A DNA stretch of 64,000 bases from Arthrobacter sp. cf158. GTDB taxonomy: Bacteria; Actinomycetota; Actinomycetes; Actinomycetales; Micrococcaceae. Every line of letters begins with the position of its first letter. Position 1 is the stretch's first letter. The stretch is taken from positions 124,001-188,000 of the forward strand of contig NZ_FNNR01000009.1 of assembly GCF_900106835.1 (NCBI RefSeq). Direction: 5' to 3'. This document shows positions 43,186-51,515 of the stretch, one piece after another. The notes under the pieces are model-generated. The model was given only the letters and a program-made list of their open reading frames with translations, was not told the DNA's origin and ran no database searches. Both the position numbers and the translations under genes were made by a program.

Positions 43186-44585
43186 TGGGCTGCTCCAATC
43201 AGTTCTGCTTCGGTTGCGGTTGCGGCGCCATTGCCGTTATTGGACAGGTTCGGGTAGAGGGGGAACTTGTCCGCCAGTGCGGTGACGCGGCGGCGGAGTT
43301 CGACGGCGGTGGCGTCGTCCAGGGTCACGTCATCTTCGGCGCCGGCTTCAGTTCCTGCTGCGGTGCCGCTGTCCTGGGTGCCGCTGTTCACTGCGGCGAT
43401 CAACGCCGTCGCAATGATGTCCGACACTTCAGTGAAGTCCTCAGCCTTGAAACCGCGTGCGGCGAGGGCGGGGGTACCGATGCGCAGGCCGGAGGAAACC
43501 ATCGGCGGGCGGGGGTCGAAGGGGACGGCGTTGCGGTTGACCGTGATGCCGATGCGGTGCAGGGTGTCTTCAGCCTGCTGGCCGTTAAGTACTGAGTGGC
43601 GGAGGTCGGCGAGCACCAGGTGGACATCGGTCCCACCGCTGACAACGGAGATGCCGGCTGCGGCCACGTCTTCTTGGAGGAGACGCTGGGCGAGGATCTT
43701 TGAGCCTTCCAGGACACGGACCTGGCGTTCCTGGAACTCGGGCTCGGCAGCCATCTTGAAGGCAACAGCCTTGGCAGCGATGACGTGTTCCAGCGGTCCA
43801 CCCTGCTGGCCGGGGAAGACGGCAGAATTCACTTTCTTGGCGATGTCGGCGTCGTTGGTGAGGATCACGCCACCGCGGGGGCCGCCGAGCGTCTTGTGCG
43901 TGGTGCTGGTGACAATGTGGGCGTGCGGGACCGGGCTCGGGTGGAGCCCTGCAGCCACAAGACCTGCGAAGTGGGCCATGTCCACCATGAGGTAGGCGCC
44001 CACCAGGTCCGCGATGCGGCGGAATTCAGCGAAGTCCAGCTGGCGGGAGTAGGCGGACCAGCCGGCGACGATCAGCTGCGGCTTGCTTTCCAGTGCCAGG
44101 CGCTCAACTTCGGCCATGTCCACGGTGTGGGTGTCCTCGCGAACTCCGTAAGGAACAACCTTGTACAGCTTGCCGGAGAAGTTGATGCGCATACCGTGGG
44201 TCAGGTGTCCGCCGTGCGCCAGGTTCAAGCCCATGATGGTGTCGCCGGGAGTGATCAGGGCGTGCATCGCCGAGGCGTTTGCCTGGGCTCCGGAGTGTGG
44301 CTGAACGTTGGCGAACTCTGCGCCGAACAGGGCCTTCAGGCGGTCAATGGCGAGCTGTTCGATCACATCAACGTGTTCGCAGCCGCCGTAGTAGCGCTTG
44401 CCGGGGTAGCCCTCGGCGTACTTGTTGGTCAGTACCGAGCCCTGTGCCTGCATGACGGCAGTGGGAGCGAAGTTCTCAGAGGCGATCATTTCCAGCGTGG
44501 ACTGCTGGCGGATGAGTTCCTGGGCGATCGCCTGATCGACCTCCGGGTCCGCCTGTGCGAGCGGGCGGATCAGCGGTGCAACCAT
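43182..44585 (-). CDS. glyA: serine hydroxymethyltransferase
   Basis: A 467-residue PLP enzyme that joins glycine and 5,10-methylene-THF to form serine. The PLP lysine is Lys231 in TSTTHKTLGGPRGG. Other family segments are LEMIASENFAPTAVMQAQGS, YAEGYPGKRYYGGCE and NLAHGGHLTHG. A Thr/Gly/Glu-rich insertion (GTQDSGTAAGTEAGAEDD) near the C-terminus makes it about 45 residues longer than usual. AAGGAG precedes the ATG at 44585; the frame upstream is not coding. It is the first gene of the sox operon, so it is a catabolic copy; a housekeeping glyA should exist elsewhere. Confidence 0.95.
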   Translation of the reverse strand: MVAPLIRPLAQADPEVDQAIAQELIRQQSTLEMIASENFAPTAVMQAQGSVLTNKYAEGYPGKRYYGGCEHVDVIEQLAIDRLKALFGAEFANVQPHSGAQANASAMHALITPGDTIMGLNLAHGGHLTHGMRINFSGKLYKVVPYGVREDTHTVDMAEVERLALESKPQLIVAGWSAYSRQLDFAEFRRIADLVGAYLMVDMAHFAGLVAAGLHPSPVPHAHIVTSTTHKTLGGPRGGVILTNDADIAKKVNSAVFPGQQGGPLEHVIAAKAVAFKMAAEPEFQERQVRVLEGSKILAQRLLQEDVAAAGISVVSGGTDVHLVLADLRHSVLNGQQAEDTLHRIGITVNRNAVPFDPRPPMVSSGLRIGTPALAARGFKAEDFTEVSDIIATALIAAVNSGTQDSGTAAGTEAGAEDDVTLDDATAVELRRRVTALADKFPLYPNLSNNGNGAATATEAELIGAAQ

Positions 44586-44625
44586 GGTGTTCTCCTTCTG
44601 AAGTACTTGTAGCGGCCGTCTGTTA

Positions 44626-44652
44626 GGCAACTGATATATTAGAACTATTGCC
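44626..44652. promoter_or_regulatory. candidate operator of the sarcosine operon
   Basis: GGCAA-N17-TTGCC is an inverted repeat lying immediately downstream of the -10 of the glyA promoter, over the expected transcription start. The divergently encoded GntR protein is the obvious binder. Confidence 0.45.
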
Positions 44653-44682
44653 ATAGTATGTTGGAGATCACATAGTCGTCAA
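44653..44682 (-). promoter_or_regulatory. promoter of the glyA-sox operon
   Basis: Read on the minus strand, TTGACG (44682-44677) and TACTAT (44658-44653) are 18 bases apart, giving a start of transcription near 44647, about 60 bases before the glyA ATG. Confidence 0.65.
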
Positions 44683-44736
44683 CAGGTCTTGGGTAACTCA
44701 TCCAACAGACTGGGATTACGACAACGGGAGAGAGTA

Positions 44737-45408
44737 ATGAGCGCAGCACTGGACGCACTGGAAACAGCTCAGCAGGGCACGTCCCTCGCCGACAATGCAT
44801 ACCTGCTGCTGCGCGACAGGCTCATCATGCTGGATATCAAACCCGGCGATCCCATCAACGACGGCCAGATCGCTGCCGAACTCGGCATCGGCCGCACCCC
44901 TGTTCGTGAAGCCATCAAGCGGCTTGAAAGCGACCATCTGGTGGTGTCGTATCCGCGGCGGGGTACCTTCGCTACCGGCGTAGACATCACGCAGCTTGCC
45001 GAAGTCTCCGAGATCCGTGAGCTGCTGGAACCGCTCGCCTCCAGGAAAGCTGCCCGGATGGCCAGTCCTGCCATGCGTTCAGAGCTCCGGGCGGTCGCCT
45101 CGGCCATCCGCGATCTGGAAGGCCAGGACAATTCGTCCCAAGAACTGATGCGCTACGACATTCAGGTCCACCGGCTCATCTACAAGGCTTCCGCCAATGC
45201 GCACCTCCAGGACGTCCTGATCCGGTACGACAACCTCGCCACCCGCATCTGGTGCCACATGTTGGAGAAGATGCCCTCCGTTTCGGGTCACATCTCCGAG
45301 CATGCCGAGCTCCTGACTGCCATCGCCGACGGCGACGAAGAACGCGCCGCCGAGCTAGCCCTTCACCACGTGGTCAGCTTCGAAGAGACCATCCGCAAGG
45401 TCCTCTGA
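44737..45408 (+). CDS. GntR family (FCD) transcriptional regulator
   Basis: A 223-residue regulator. The winged helix is YLLLRDRLIMLDIKPGDPINDGQIAAELGIGRTPVREAIKRLESDHLVVSYPRRGTFAT, the classical GntR signature with RTPVREAIKRLE. The C-terminal FCD domain carries the metal/ligand His and Asp residues (RYDIQVHRLIYKASAN, HISEHAELLTAIADGDEERAAELALHHV). I chose the ATG at 44737 with GGGAGA upstream. It is divergent from the sarcosine operon and probably regulates it in response to a carboxylate such as sarcosine or glycine. Confidence 0.92.
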   Translation: MSAALDALETAQQGTSLADNAYLLLRDRLIMLDIKPGDPINDGQIAAELGIGRTPVREAIKRLESDHLVVSYPRRGTFATGVDITQLAEVSEIRELLEPLASRKAARMASPAMRSELRAVASAIRDLEGQDNSSQELMRYDIQVHRLIYKASANAHLQDVLIRYDNLATRIWCHMLEKMPSVSGHISEHAELLTAIADGDEERAAELALHHVVSFEETIRKVL

Positions 45409-45410
45409 CC

Positions 45411-45556
45411 CTCTCTCACCTTTCGTCGGTTTTTTCTGGACGCTCTCTCACCTTTCGTCGGGTTTTTTGGGACGCTCTATCACCTTTGGTTGGTTTTTCC
45501 GGGACGCTCTCTCACCTTTGGTCGGGTTTTTCGGGACCCTCTATCACCTTTGGTCC
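45411..45556. repeat. 32-bp repeat array, left arm (4.5 units)
   Basis: Units begin at 45411, 45443, 45475, 45507 and 45539 (partial), a strict 32-base period. The conserved part is CTCTCTCACCTTTCGTC (with CTATCACCTTTGGTC variants), followed by a T-rich variable part ending GGGACG. It starts three bases after the GntR stop codon. It is the reverse complement of the unit of the right arm. Confidence 0.85.
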
Positions 45557-45683
45557 ATGAGGCTTTTCGACGGAATCATCGCGACTTCGGCCGCGTCTGC
45601 CGCGCAGGTGTGCGTGCGCATTTAAGGCAGGGGTCGACGTCGTTGCCGCGTCTAAGTGCCGACGTCGAGTCGTCTTCACCCAA
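45557..45683. other. spacer between the two repeat arms
   Basis: A 127-base unique stretch with no supported gene. It holds two copies of the self-complementary CGACGTCG (at about 45635 and 45660) flanking 17 bases. No promoter was recognised. Confidence 0.4.
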
Positions 45684-45919
45684 GTGAGAGAGCGTTGGCG
45701 AAACGCCGACGAAAGGTGAGAGAGGGTTCCCAAAAGTGGGACGAACGGTGAGAGAGCGTCCCCATGAGGGGACGAAAGGTGAGAGAGGGTTCCCCGGGTG
45801 GGGGCGAAAGGTGAGAGAGCGTCCCCAAAAGTGGGACGAAAGGTGAGAGAGCGTTGGCGAAACGCCGACGAAAGGTGAGAGAGCGTCCCCAAAAGTGGGA
45901 CGAAAGGTGAGAGAGCGTC
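45684..45919. repeat. 32-bp repeat array, right arm (8 units, inverted to the left arm)
   Basis: The conserved GAAAGGTGAGAGAG core recurs with GTGAG at 45684, 45716, 45748, 45779, 45811, 45843, 45875 and 45907, a 32-base period with a single 31. The variable 18-20 bases between cores form short hairpins with covarying stems, for example GTCCCC/GGGGAC, or GTTGGCG/CGCCGAC. Three of them are identical pairs or near copies. The array ends at the start of unique sequence before the MHS transporter promoter. Confidence 0.88.
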
Positions 45920-46054
45920 GAGTCTGCTTGCAACTGAGTTGATGTAGTCGCAACGGAATCGCCTTGCCCGGCCGAACCGTTGCATCGATCCCCACTTAAA
46001 GACCGACACAATTCCTCAATGAAATCAAGGACGACGGTATTTTCAAATAGACCC

Positions 46055-46083
46055 TTGACCGTGATCCACCGCACACATAGTCT
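46055..46083 (+). promoter_or_regulatory. promoter of the MHS transporter-creatinase unit
   Basis: TTGACC (46055-46060) and TAGTCT (46078-46083) are 17 bases apart, predicting a start near 46090 and a leader of about 43 bases. Confidence 0.6.
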
Positions 46084-46094
46084 GGTGCAACAGC

Positions 46095-46111
46095 GTTGCG
46101 TTGAATGCAAC
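46095..46111. promoter_or_regulatory. candidate operator of the creatinase unit
   Basis: GTTGC-N7-GCAAC is an inverted repeat directly downstream of the predicted transcription start, with a further GTGCAAC just before it. The IclR protein encoded at the end of the unit is a plausible binder. Confidence 0.4.
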
Positions 46112-46132
46112 CCCAATGATTTTGGTGGACAC

Positions 46133-47503
46133 ATGAGCAATGAATCCTCTGTGGCAGCCGAGCAAGGCACAGCACCTGCCTCCGGCGCCAGCCACAACAA
46201 CAGCCACACCCCCAGCCCCAACCACACGGTCAGCAAAGACACTCGACGGCGAGTGGTCACTGCCAGCTTCATCGGCAACTTCGTCGAGTGGTTCGATTAC
46301 GCGGTGTACGGCTACCTCGCCGGCATCATCGCGACGGTTTTCTTCCCGGAGTCAGACCGCCAAACGGCGTTGCTGGCAACCTTCGGCGTCTTTGCGATCT
46401 CTTTCTTCGTCAGGCCCCTGGGCGGTTTCATCTGGGGCCACATCGGCGACAGGCTTGGCCGCAAACAGGCGTTGTCCCTTTCGATCGTGCTGATGTCGGT
46501 GGCCACATTCTGCATAGCGTTGATCCCCGGGTACGCCACCATCGGCGTCATGGCCCCCATCCTGCTCTTGCTCGTAAGAGTGGTCCAGGGCTTCTCGGCC
46601 GCGGGGGAGTACGCCGGCGCTTCGGCCTTCCTGGTGGAGTACGCACCGGCCAATCGCCGCGGACTCTATGCCGCCGTCGTGCCTGCAAGTACAGCAGCGG
46701 GACTGTTGCTGGGGTCCTTGCTGGCCGCGCTGCTGAGTTCAGTACTGTCGGCCGAGCAACTCAACGACTGGGGCTGGCGCTTGCCGTTCCTGCTCGCGGC
46801 GCCCATGGGCCTCATTGGGCGGTACATCCGGACCAAGCTGGAGGACACCCCGGCGTTCAGGGAACTCACGGCGAAGGACACCGCCGTCAAAGCGCCTGCC
46901 TTGGCCATGTTCAAGACGTATCGGAAGCAACTCATCATCGCCACGGGTGCGGTGTTGCTGAACGCAGTGGGCTTCTACGTGATCCTCAGCTACATGCCCA
47001 CGTACTTATCTGTGGAATTGGGCTTCGGGGCGGCTGAATCCTTCCTGGCCACCACCATCGCCTTGGCCAGCTACATCGGCTTCATCTTCCTGACGGGCAT
47101 CGCATCGGACAAGTTCGGCCGTAAGCGCATGCTCATCACGGCATCAGTCCTCTTTATACTGCTGACGGTTCCGGCGTTCATGCTCCTGGACACCCGCAAC
47201 TTCCTGGTGATCGTGCTGGTACAGATCCTCCTCGGCGGAATGCTGACCCTGAACGATGGCACCCTTCCCAGCTTCCTGGCTGAGCTCTTCCCCACGAAGG
47301 TCCGGTACACGGGATTCGCTGTCAGCTTCAACCTTTCCAATGCGTTGTTTGGCGGCACTGCGCCGTTCATGGCGACGCTCCTCATTGGCATGACCCACAG
47401 CCAGCTGGCTCCCGGCTGGTACCTCGTGGCGGCCTCCCTTGTTTCCCTCATCGCAGTCCTGTTTGCCGCGGAGACTTCCAAGAAGCCCCTGCTGCAGGAC
47501 TAA
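46133..47503 (+). CDS. MHS family MFS transporter (probable creatine or related uptake)
   Basis: A 456-residue, 12-helix metabolite:H+ symporter of the ProP/KgtP/ShiA family. Signatures: VTASFIGNFVEWFDYAVYGYLAGIIA in helix 1, FVRPLGGFIWGHIGDRLGRKQALSLS, RVVQGFSAAGEYAGASAFLVEYAPANRRG and SDKFGRKRMLI. The polar N-terminal 40 residues are Ser/His-rich. I chose the ATG at 46133, which leaves no long uncharged leader; the site before it (GGTGGAC) is weak. It lies 29 bases before the creatinase gene, so creatine or a related zwitterion is the likely substrate, as ProP-type carriers accept betaines. Confidence 0.9.
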   Translation: MSNESSVAAEQGTAPASGASHNNSHTPSPNHTVSKDTRRRVVTASFIGNFVEWFDYAVYGYLAGIIATVFFPESDRQTALLATFGVFAISFFVRPLGGFIWGHIGDRLGRKQALSLSIVLMSVATFCIALIPGYATIGVMAPILLLLVRVVQGFSAAGEYAGASAFLVEYAPANRRGLYAAVVPASTAAGLLLGSLLAALLSSVLSAEQLNDWGWRLPFLLAAPMGLIGRYIRTKLEDTPAFRELTAKDTAVKAPALAMFKTYRKQLIIATGAVLLNAVGFYVILSYMPTYLSVELGFGAAESFLATTIALASYIGFIFLTGIASDKFGRKRMLITASVLFILLTVPAFMLLDTRNFLVIVLVQILLGGMLTLNDGTLPSFLAELFPTKVRYTGFAVSFNLSNALFGGTAPFMATLLIGMTHSQLAPGWYLVAASLVSLIAVLFAAETSKKPLLQD

Positions 47504-47532
47504 GAACAACCAACCCATCGAAAGGAACCACC

Positions 47533-48789
47533 ATGACCATCACCGAGAACGAAGCAATCAACGACGTCGCCAAGCTCGAGCGCCTCAAGGTCCTCAACAA
47601 CGGGGACAAAGTCTCCCTGACCTTCTCCGACACTGAGTTCGAGCGTCGCCTCGCGGGCCTTCGCCGGATCATGGCCGAGAAGGACCTCGACGCCGTGGTC
47701 CTCACCAGCTATCACTCCATCAAGTACTACTCCGACTTCCTCTTCACCTACTTCGGCCGCTCCTACGGCATGGTGGTCACCAAGGATGACACGGTGACCA
47801 TTACGGCAAACATCGACGCCGGTATGCCTTGGCGCCGCAGCTACGGCGACAACCTGGTGTACACGGACTGGCGCCGGGACAACTACATCCACGCCATCCA
47901 GGAAGTCCTGCGGACCCGCGGCATCAACCCGCGCCGCATCGGCGTCGAAGATGACTCGCTGCCCCTGGACAACCGCAACAAGATCCAGGCGGCCTTCTCC
48001 GGAGCGACGCTGGTTGACGTCGCGCAGGCGGCTATGCGTCAGCGCATGATCAAGTCGGATGAGGAGATCGCGGTTATCAAGCACGGCGCCAGGATCGGCG
48101 ACCTCGGCGGTGAGGCTATCCGCAACGCCATCACCGCAGGCATCACCGAGTACGAGGTTGCGTTGATCGGTACCGAAGCCATGGTTCACGAGATCGCCCG
48201 CACGTTCCCGGACTCGGAAATCCGCGACACGTGGGTCTGGTTCCAGTCGGGCATTAACACCGACGGCGCCCACAACTGGGCCACCACCCGGAAGATCCAG
48301 GAACACGACATCCTGTCCCTGAACTGTTTCCCCATGACCAGCGGCTACTACACCGCCCTGGAGCGCACCCTGTTCTACGGCGAACCCGATGCCCGCTCCT
48401 TGGAACTGTGGAACATCAACGTGGAAGTTCACAAACGCGGCCTCGAACTCATCAAACCCGGTGCCGTCTGCAAGGACATTGCCGCCGAGTTGAACGAGAT
48501 CTACGTCAGCCACGGCCTGCTGGCCAACCGCACGTTCGGCTACGGCCATTCCTTCGGTGTGCTGAGCCACTATTACGGACGCGAAGCTGGCCTGGAACTT
48601 CGCGAGGACATCGACACCGTGCTGGAGCCGGGCATGGTGGTCTCCATGGAGCCGATGATCACGGTGCTGGACGGGCAGCCTGGAGCCGGCGGTTACCGCG
48701 AGCACGACATCCTGGTGGTCGGTGAAGGCGGCGCGGAGAACATCACCAAGTTCCCGTTCGGTCCCGAGTACAACATCATCGGAGCCTAG
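47533..48789 (+). CDS. creatinase (creatine amidinohydrolase)
   Basis: A 418-residue enzyme of the M24 'pita-bread' fold that hydrolyses creatine to sarcosine and urea. The sequence follows creatinase closely rather than aminopeptidase P: LTSYHSIKYYSDFLFTYFGR, ANIDAGMPWRRSYGDN, WFQSGINTDGAHN with the catalytic His247, DILSLNCFPMTSGYYTALERTLF, RTFGYGHSFGVLSHYYGREAGLELREDIDTVLEPGMVVSMEPM and GAGGYREHDIL. Metal ligands of true M24 peptidases are absent, as expected. Its product sarcosine feeds the oxidase operon 3 kb away. The N-terminal 25 residues are an extension relative to the Pseudomonas enzyme. Confidence 0.95.
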   Translation: MTITENEAINDVAKLERLKVLNNGDKVSLTFSDTEFERRLAGLRRIMAEKDLDAVVLTSYHSIKYYSDFLFTYFGRSYGMVVTKDDTVTITANIDAGMPWRRSYGDNLVYTDWRRDNYIHAIQEVLRTRGINPRRIGVEDDSLPLDNRNKIQAAFSGATLVDVAQAAMRQRMIKSDEEIAVIKHGARIGDLGGEAIRNAITAGITEYEVALIGTEAMVHEIARTFPDSEIRDTWVWFQSGINTDGAHNWATTRKIQEHDILSLNCFPMTSGYYTALERTLFYGEPDARSLELWNINVEVHKRGLELIKPGAVCKDIAAELNEIYVSHGLLANRTFGYGHSFGVLSHYYGREAGLELREDIDTVLEPGMVVSMEPMITVLDGQPGAGGYREHDILVVGEGGAENITKFPFGPEYNIIGA

Positions 48790-48875
48790 GTGACCCGGCC
48801 GGTGAACACAGTGCACGGTGTTCACCGGCCTGCGCCCGGGACGTCCAGCGGGCTTCAGCGAAATATAGTGAACCC

Positions 48876-49679
48876 ATGACTCCCACGGAATCCAACGATG
48901 CTTCAGGCAACGGTGACAACAAGAGCACCTCGGTGATCGTCAACGCGATAGCAGTGCTGAGGAGCTTCACGGCGGACGAACCACTCCTGGGAGTCACGGA
49001 AATCGCGGGCCGAATCGGCTTGCACAAGAGCACCGTCTCCCGCATCCTGGCAACGCTGGAACAAGAAAACCTTGTAGAGCGCGACGTCGATTCGCGCAGG
49101 TTCCGCATGGGGCTGGGGATGATCGCCATGGCGGGCCCCCTCCTGGCGGAACTCGAAGAGCGCCGCGTGGCCTACCCCGTGCTGCGCGAACTCACCGAAC
49201 GCACGGGGGAGACCAGCGCGCTGATGGTGTGGAACGGCAACGAATCCATGTGCGTTGAGCAGATCCCCAGCCGCCACCAGGTCAAGCATCTTGCTCCGCT
49301 GGGTGCCAGGTACAACGAGGCACTGAGTTCGTCGGTGCAGGTCTTCCTCGCCACGGAGAACGAGGACCGGGTGCGTCAGCTGCTGCGCAGCGGTTCGATC
49401 GTCCTTACCGGTACGGACGAGGACGCTATTGAGGCCTACCTCATGCGGCTGAAGGAATCGAGGGAGCGCGGCTGGGCTGTGAACTTCGGCGAAACGTCCA
49501 TCGAAGAGGTTGGTGTGGCCTCCCCGGTCTATGACCACCGCGGCGACATCGTGGCCTCCGTCCTGATTCCGGCGCCGAAATTCCGCGTCTCCCAGGACAC
49601 CCTGACCAGCCTCGGTGAAGCCTGCGCCGCCGCCGCTGCCAAGGTCACTTCGCGGCTGGGTGGACGCGCCCCGCGCTAG
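48876..49679 (+). CDS. IclR family transcriptional regulator of creatine use
   Basis: A 267-residue IclR regulator. The winged helix is VIVNAIAVLRSFTADEPLLGVTEIAGRIGLHKSTVSRILATLEQENLVERD. The effector domain shows AYPVLRELTERTGETSALMVWNGNESMCVEQIPS and ERGWAVNFGETSIEEVGVASPVYDHRGDIVASVLIPAP. It lies 86 bases after creatinase on the same strand and probably controls that unit through the dyad at 46095-46111. Confidence 0.92.
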   Translation: MTPTESNDASGNGDNKSTSVIVNAIAVLRSFTADEPLLGVTEIAGRIGLHKSTVSRILATLEQENLVERDVDSRRFRMGLGMIAMAGPLLAELEERRVAYPVLRELTERTGETSALMVWNGNESMCVEQIPSRHQVKHLAPLGARYNEALSSSVQVFLATENEDRVRQLLRSGSIVLTGTDEDAIEAYLMRLKESRERGWAVNFGETSIEEVGVASPVYDHRGDIVASVLIPAPKFRVSQDTLTSLGEACAAAAAKVTSRLGGRAPR

Positions 49680-49754
49680 GCCGTCGCCGAGGCGCCAACA
49701 AACCACAATCCCAGGCTTCGGAGCCGTCATTACCGTCATCCCAGCGGAAACGAA

Positions 49755-49789
49755 ACGGCGGCCGTCCCCTCAAAGGGGACAGTCGCCGT
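49755..49789. terminator. terminator hairpin after the IclR gene
   Basis: ACGGCG and GTCCCC pair with GGGGAC and CGCCGT around a TCAAA loop, with a small internal bulge, followed by CGTTGTTCT. It lies between convergent genes. Confidence 0.75.
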
Positions 49790-49815
49790 CGTTGTTCTGC
49801 ACGACGTGCGAAAGG

Positions 49816-50295
49816 CTACATATTCCTTCGCGCCGACGGTGATTCGTCCATGGCATCCCTGCCCAGCCAGGCTCCCAGGCCGATCATGGCAACGCCGAGG
49901 ATGAGGTGCAGCCAGTTGTCAGCCGTGTTGAACGGGACAAAGTTGGCGCCTGTTTCCTGGTTGATGACCAGGCCGTAGATCCAAAGAACGATGTACACAG
50001 CGCCGCCGCCCAAGAGGAACAGGCGGGCCATGCGGGCGTTCCTTGCCATGGCCAAGCCGGCCACGCCAAACAGCAGATGAACGATGTTGTGGAGTATGGA
50101 CACTTGGAAGACTCCAAGCAGCATGGCGCCGGATTCATGTCCCGCAAAGGTCATGGCGCCGAAATTGGTGGTGATCCCCGGGATGAAGCCCAGGACGCCT
50201 ACCAGCAGAAATACAATGCCAACGCCCATGGCGGTGTTGCGAAGTGTCAACCCCATCATGTGGTGGTGTTCGGCGGGGTGCGAAGCGGTGGTCAT
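49816..50295 (-). CDS. DUF4383 family membrane protein
   Basis: A 159-residue membrane protein with four hydrophobic segments and a His-rich N-terminus (ASHPAEHHHMMG). The DUF4383 pattern is clear: GIVFLLVGVLGFIPG, VSILHNIVHLLFGVAGLAMARN, AVYIVLWIYGLV and ADNWLHLILGVAMIGLG. The family is of unknown function and common in actinobacteria. A purine-rich AGGGAGGAC precedes the start. Confidence 0.88.
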   Translation of the reverse strand: MTTASHPAEHHHMMGLTLRNTAMGVGIVFLLVGVLGFIPGITTNFGAMTFAGHESGAMLLGVFQVSILHNIVHLLFGVAGLAMARNARMARLFLLGGGAVYIVLWIYGLVINQETGANFVPFNTADNWLHLILGVAMIGLGAWLGRDAMDESPSARRNM

Positions 50296-50450
50296 CAGTC
50301 CTCCCTTTCACGCGGTTAACCGGCTCTTCTCATGGAGAGCCGACCTGCGGCAAGGGGTGTGGCAAAACCTTGCCGACGCCGCCATAATACTCCTGAAATG
50401 CTCCGGATAGCAGGGGATGTGCCCAGTTCAGCGGCGGTTAGCATGGTTTT

Positions 50451-51422
50451 ATGAGCCAAGATCCGAACGGGCGCGTGCACACGATCTTCCATGACACCCG
50501 GGATTTGACGCCTTTCCGCGAAGGCTACGTCCGTACCCCGGTGCGCGGCCTCGCGGACGGCATGAATGACGTGCTGTCAGGGGTGCTGGGGGGTCGGGAC
50601 CATGCGAGGCTCTCTGTGGTGGGGAATGTCCCGCGTTTGAAGATGCTGTCATCCAAGCCGGCGAAGGGCATGCACGATGCCGTGTTTACGTCCACCGAGC
50701 CGGATTCCCTGCTGGCGTTTGGCCGCGTGAATCCCGGGTGGGCAGGCTTGTGCTACGTCATGGCAGGCCTGCTGGCGTACAAGCACGGTGGGTTCCTGCG
50801 GGCGTCTGAGTTGCTGCAGCGCGGTTTAACAACAAGGATCGACGACGACGCCAGCCAGTTCTCGGCCATCTACCTTGGGCAGGTGGTCACCCGTGTGGAG
50901 GTGGCGGAACGCATCGAGGTTCCCGTCTTGTTCAGTGAGGAATCCGTGTTCCTGGCCTTGGCCCATTGTCTCCGGGAAATGGGCATGACGGAGTCGGCGT
51001 TGGAAGCGGTGGTGGGTTTGCCGCCGTCGTTACCTTCTGCCTTGGCACGCTGCACGGCAGCGCATTCCCTGGACCGTCACCGCGATGTGGTGGTTTGGAC
51101 CGAAGGGTTGCTGAATACTGACGATCTTTCCGCGGCGTTGTTGTTGATCCGTGCGCGGTCCCAGCGGGCCAGGGGTGACTTCGACTCCGCGCAGGTTGCG
51201 TTGAAGGAGATCCTCCGCCGTCGGAAAACAAACCTGGCACTGAAGAATGATGCCTTGACGGACCGCGCCCTCCTCGCCTTGGACCAAGGGCGCAGAACTT
51301 TGACTCCCCGATCCAAGCGCCCTGCCCCTCCTGCGGAGTTGGAGACCCTGGAAGTGATCCGCAAGGACGCTGAGATGCGGCGTTTATGGGAGAACGATTT
51401 CAGGCAGTTGGGCGGGGAATAG
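50451..51422 (+). CDS. uncharacterised protein, helical-repeat-like
   Basis: A 323-residue soluble protein that I do not recognise by family. The middle and C-terminal parts look like consecutive helix pairs (GLCYVMAGLLAYKHGGFLRASELLQRGL; SVFLALAHCLREMGMTESALEAVVGL; ALLLIRARSQRARGDFDSAQVALKEIL), resembling TPR units. The last 60 residues are basic and charged. It has no signal peptide or membrane segment. TAGCAT at 50439-50444 puts transcription initiation on the ATG itself, so it may be leaderless; no ribosome-binding site is present. Neighbours give no clue. Confidence 0.75.
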   Translation: MSQDPNGRVHTIFHDTRDLTPFREGYVRTPVRGLADGMNDVLSGVLGGRDHARLSVVGNVPRLKMLSSKPAKGMHDAVFTSTEPDSLLAFGRVNPGWAGLCYVMAGLLAYKHGGFLRASELLQRGLTTRIDDDASQFSAIYLGQVVTRVEVAERIEVPVLFSEESVFLALAHCLREMGMTESALEAVVGLPPSLPSALARCTAAHSLDRHRDVVVWTEGLLNTDDLSAALLLIRARSQRARGDFDSAQVALKEILRRRKTNLALKNDALTDRALLALDQGRRTLTPRSKRPAPPAELETLEVIRKDAEMRRLWENDFRQLGGE

Positions 51423-51458
51423 ACGCTATTGTGCCTTGGTCTCAAGGGGCGTAACGTT

Positions 51459-51498
51459 GTAATCAACCAAACCATTGATAAAGGATTTGGTTGATTAC
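51459..51498. promoter_or_regulatory. operator of the ArsR-SRPBCC pair
   Basis: GTAATCAACCAAA and its exact complement form a perfect 13-bp inverted repeat with a 14-base spacer, ending 17 bases before the ArsR start. The symmetry and position make it very likely the ArsR binding site. Confidence 0.7.
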
Positions 51499-51515
51499 GA
51501 AGGGTATATGCGGCG

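Noticed and set aside
41968..43257. 429-codon plus-strand frame
   Set aside because: It is antisense to soxB, whose FAD motif and operon position are unambiguous.
45411..45919. CRISPR array
   Set aside because: The intervals between conserved cores are palindromic, related to each other and only 18-20 bases long; no cas gene is nearby and the array changes orientation.
45512..46278. several minus-strand frames made of repeating LSPFVP/TLSHLSS-type peptides
   Set aside because: They are translations of the 32-bp repeat array. The period is not a multiple of three, so all frames give the same repetitive peptides, and there is no supported start.
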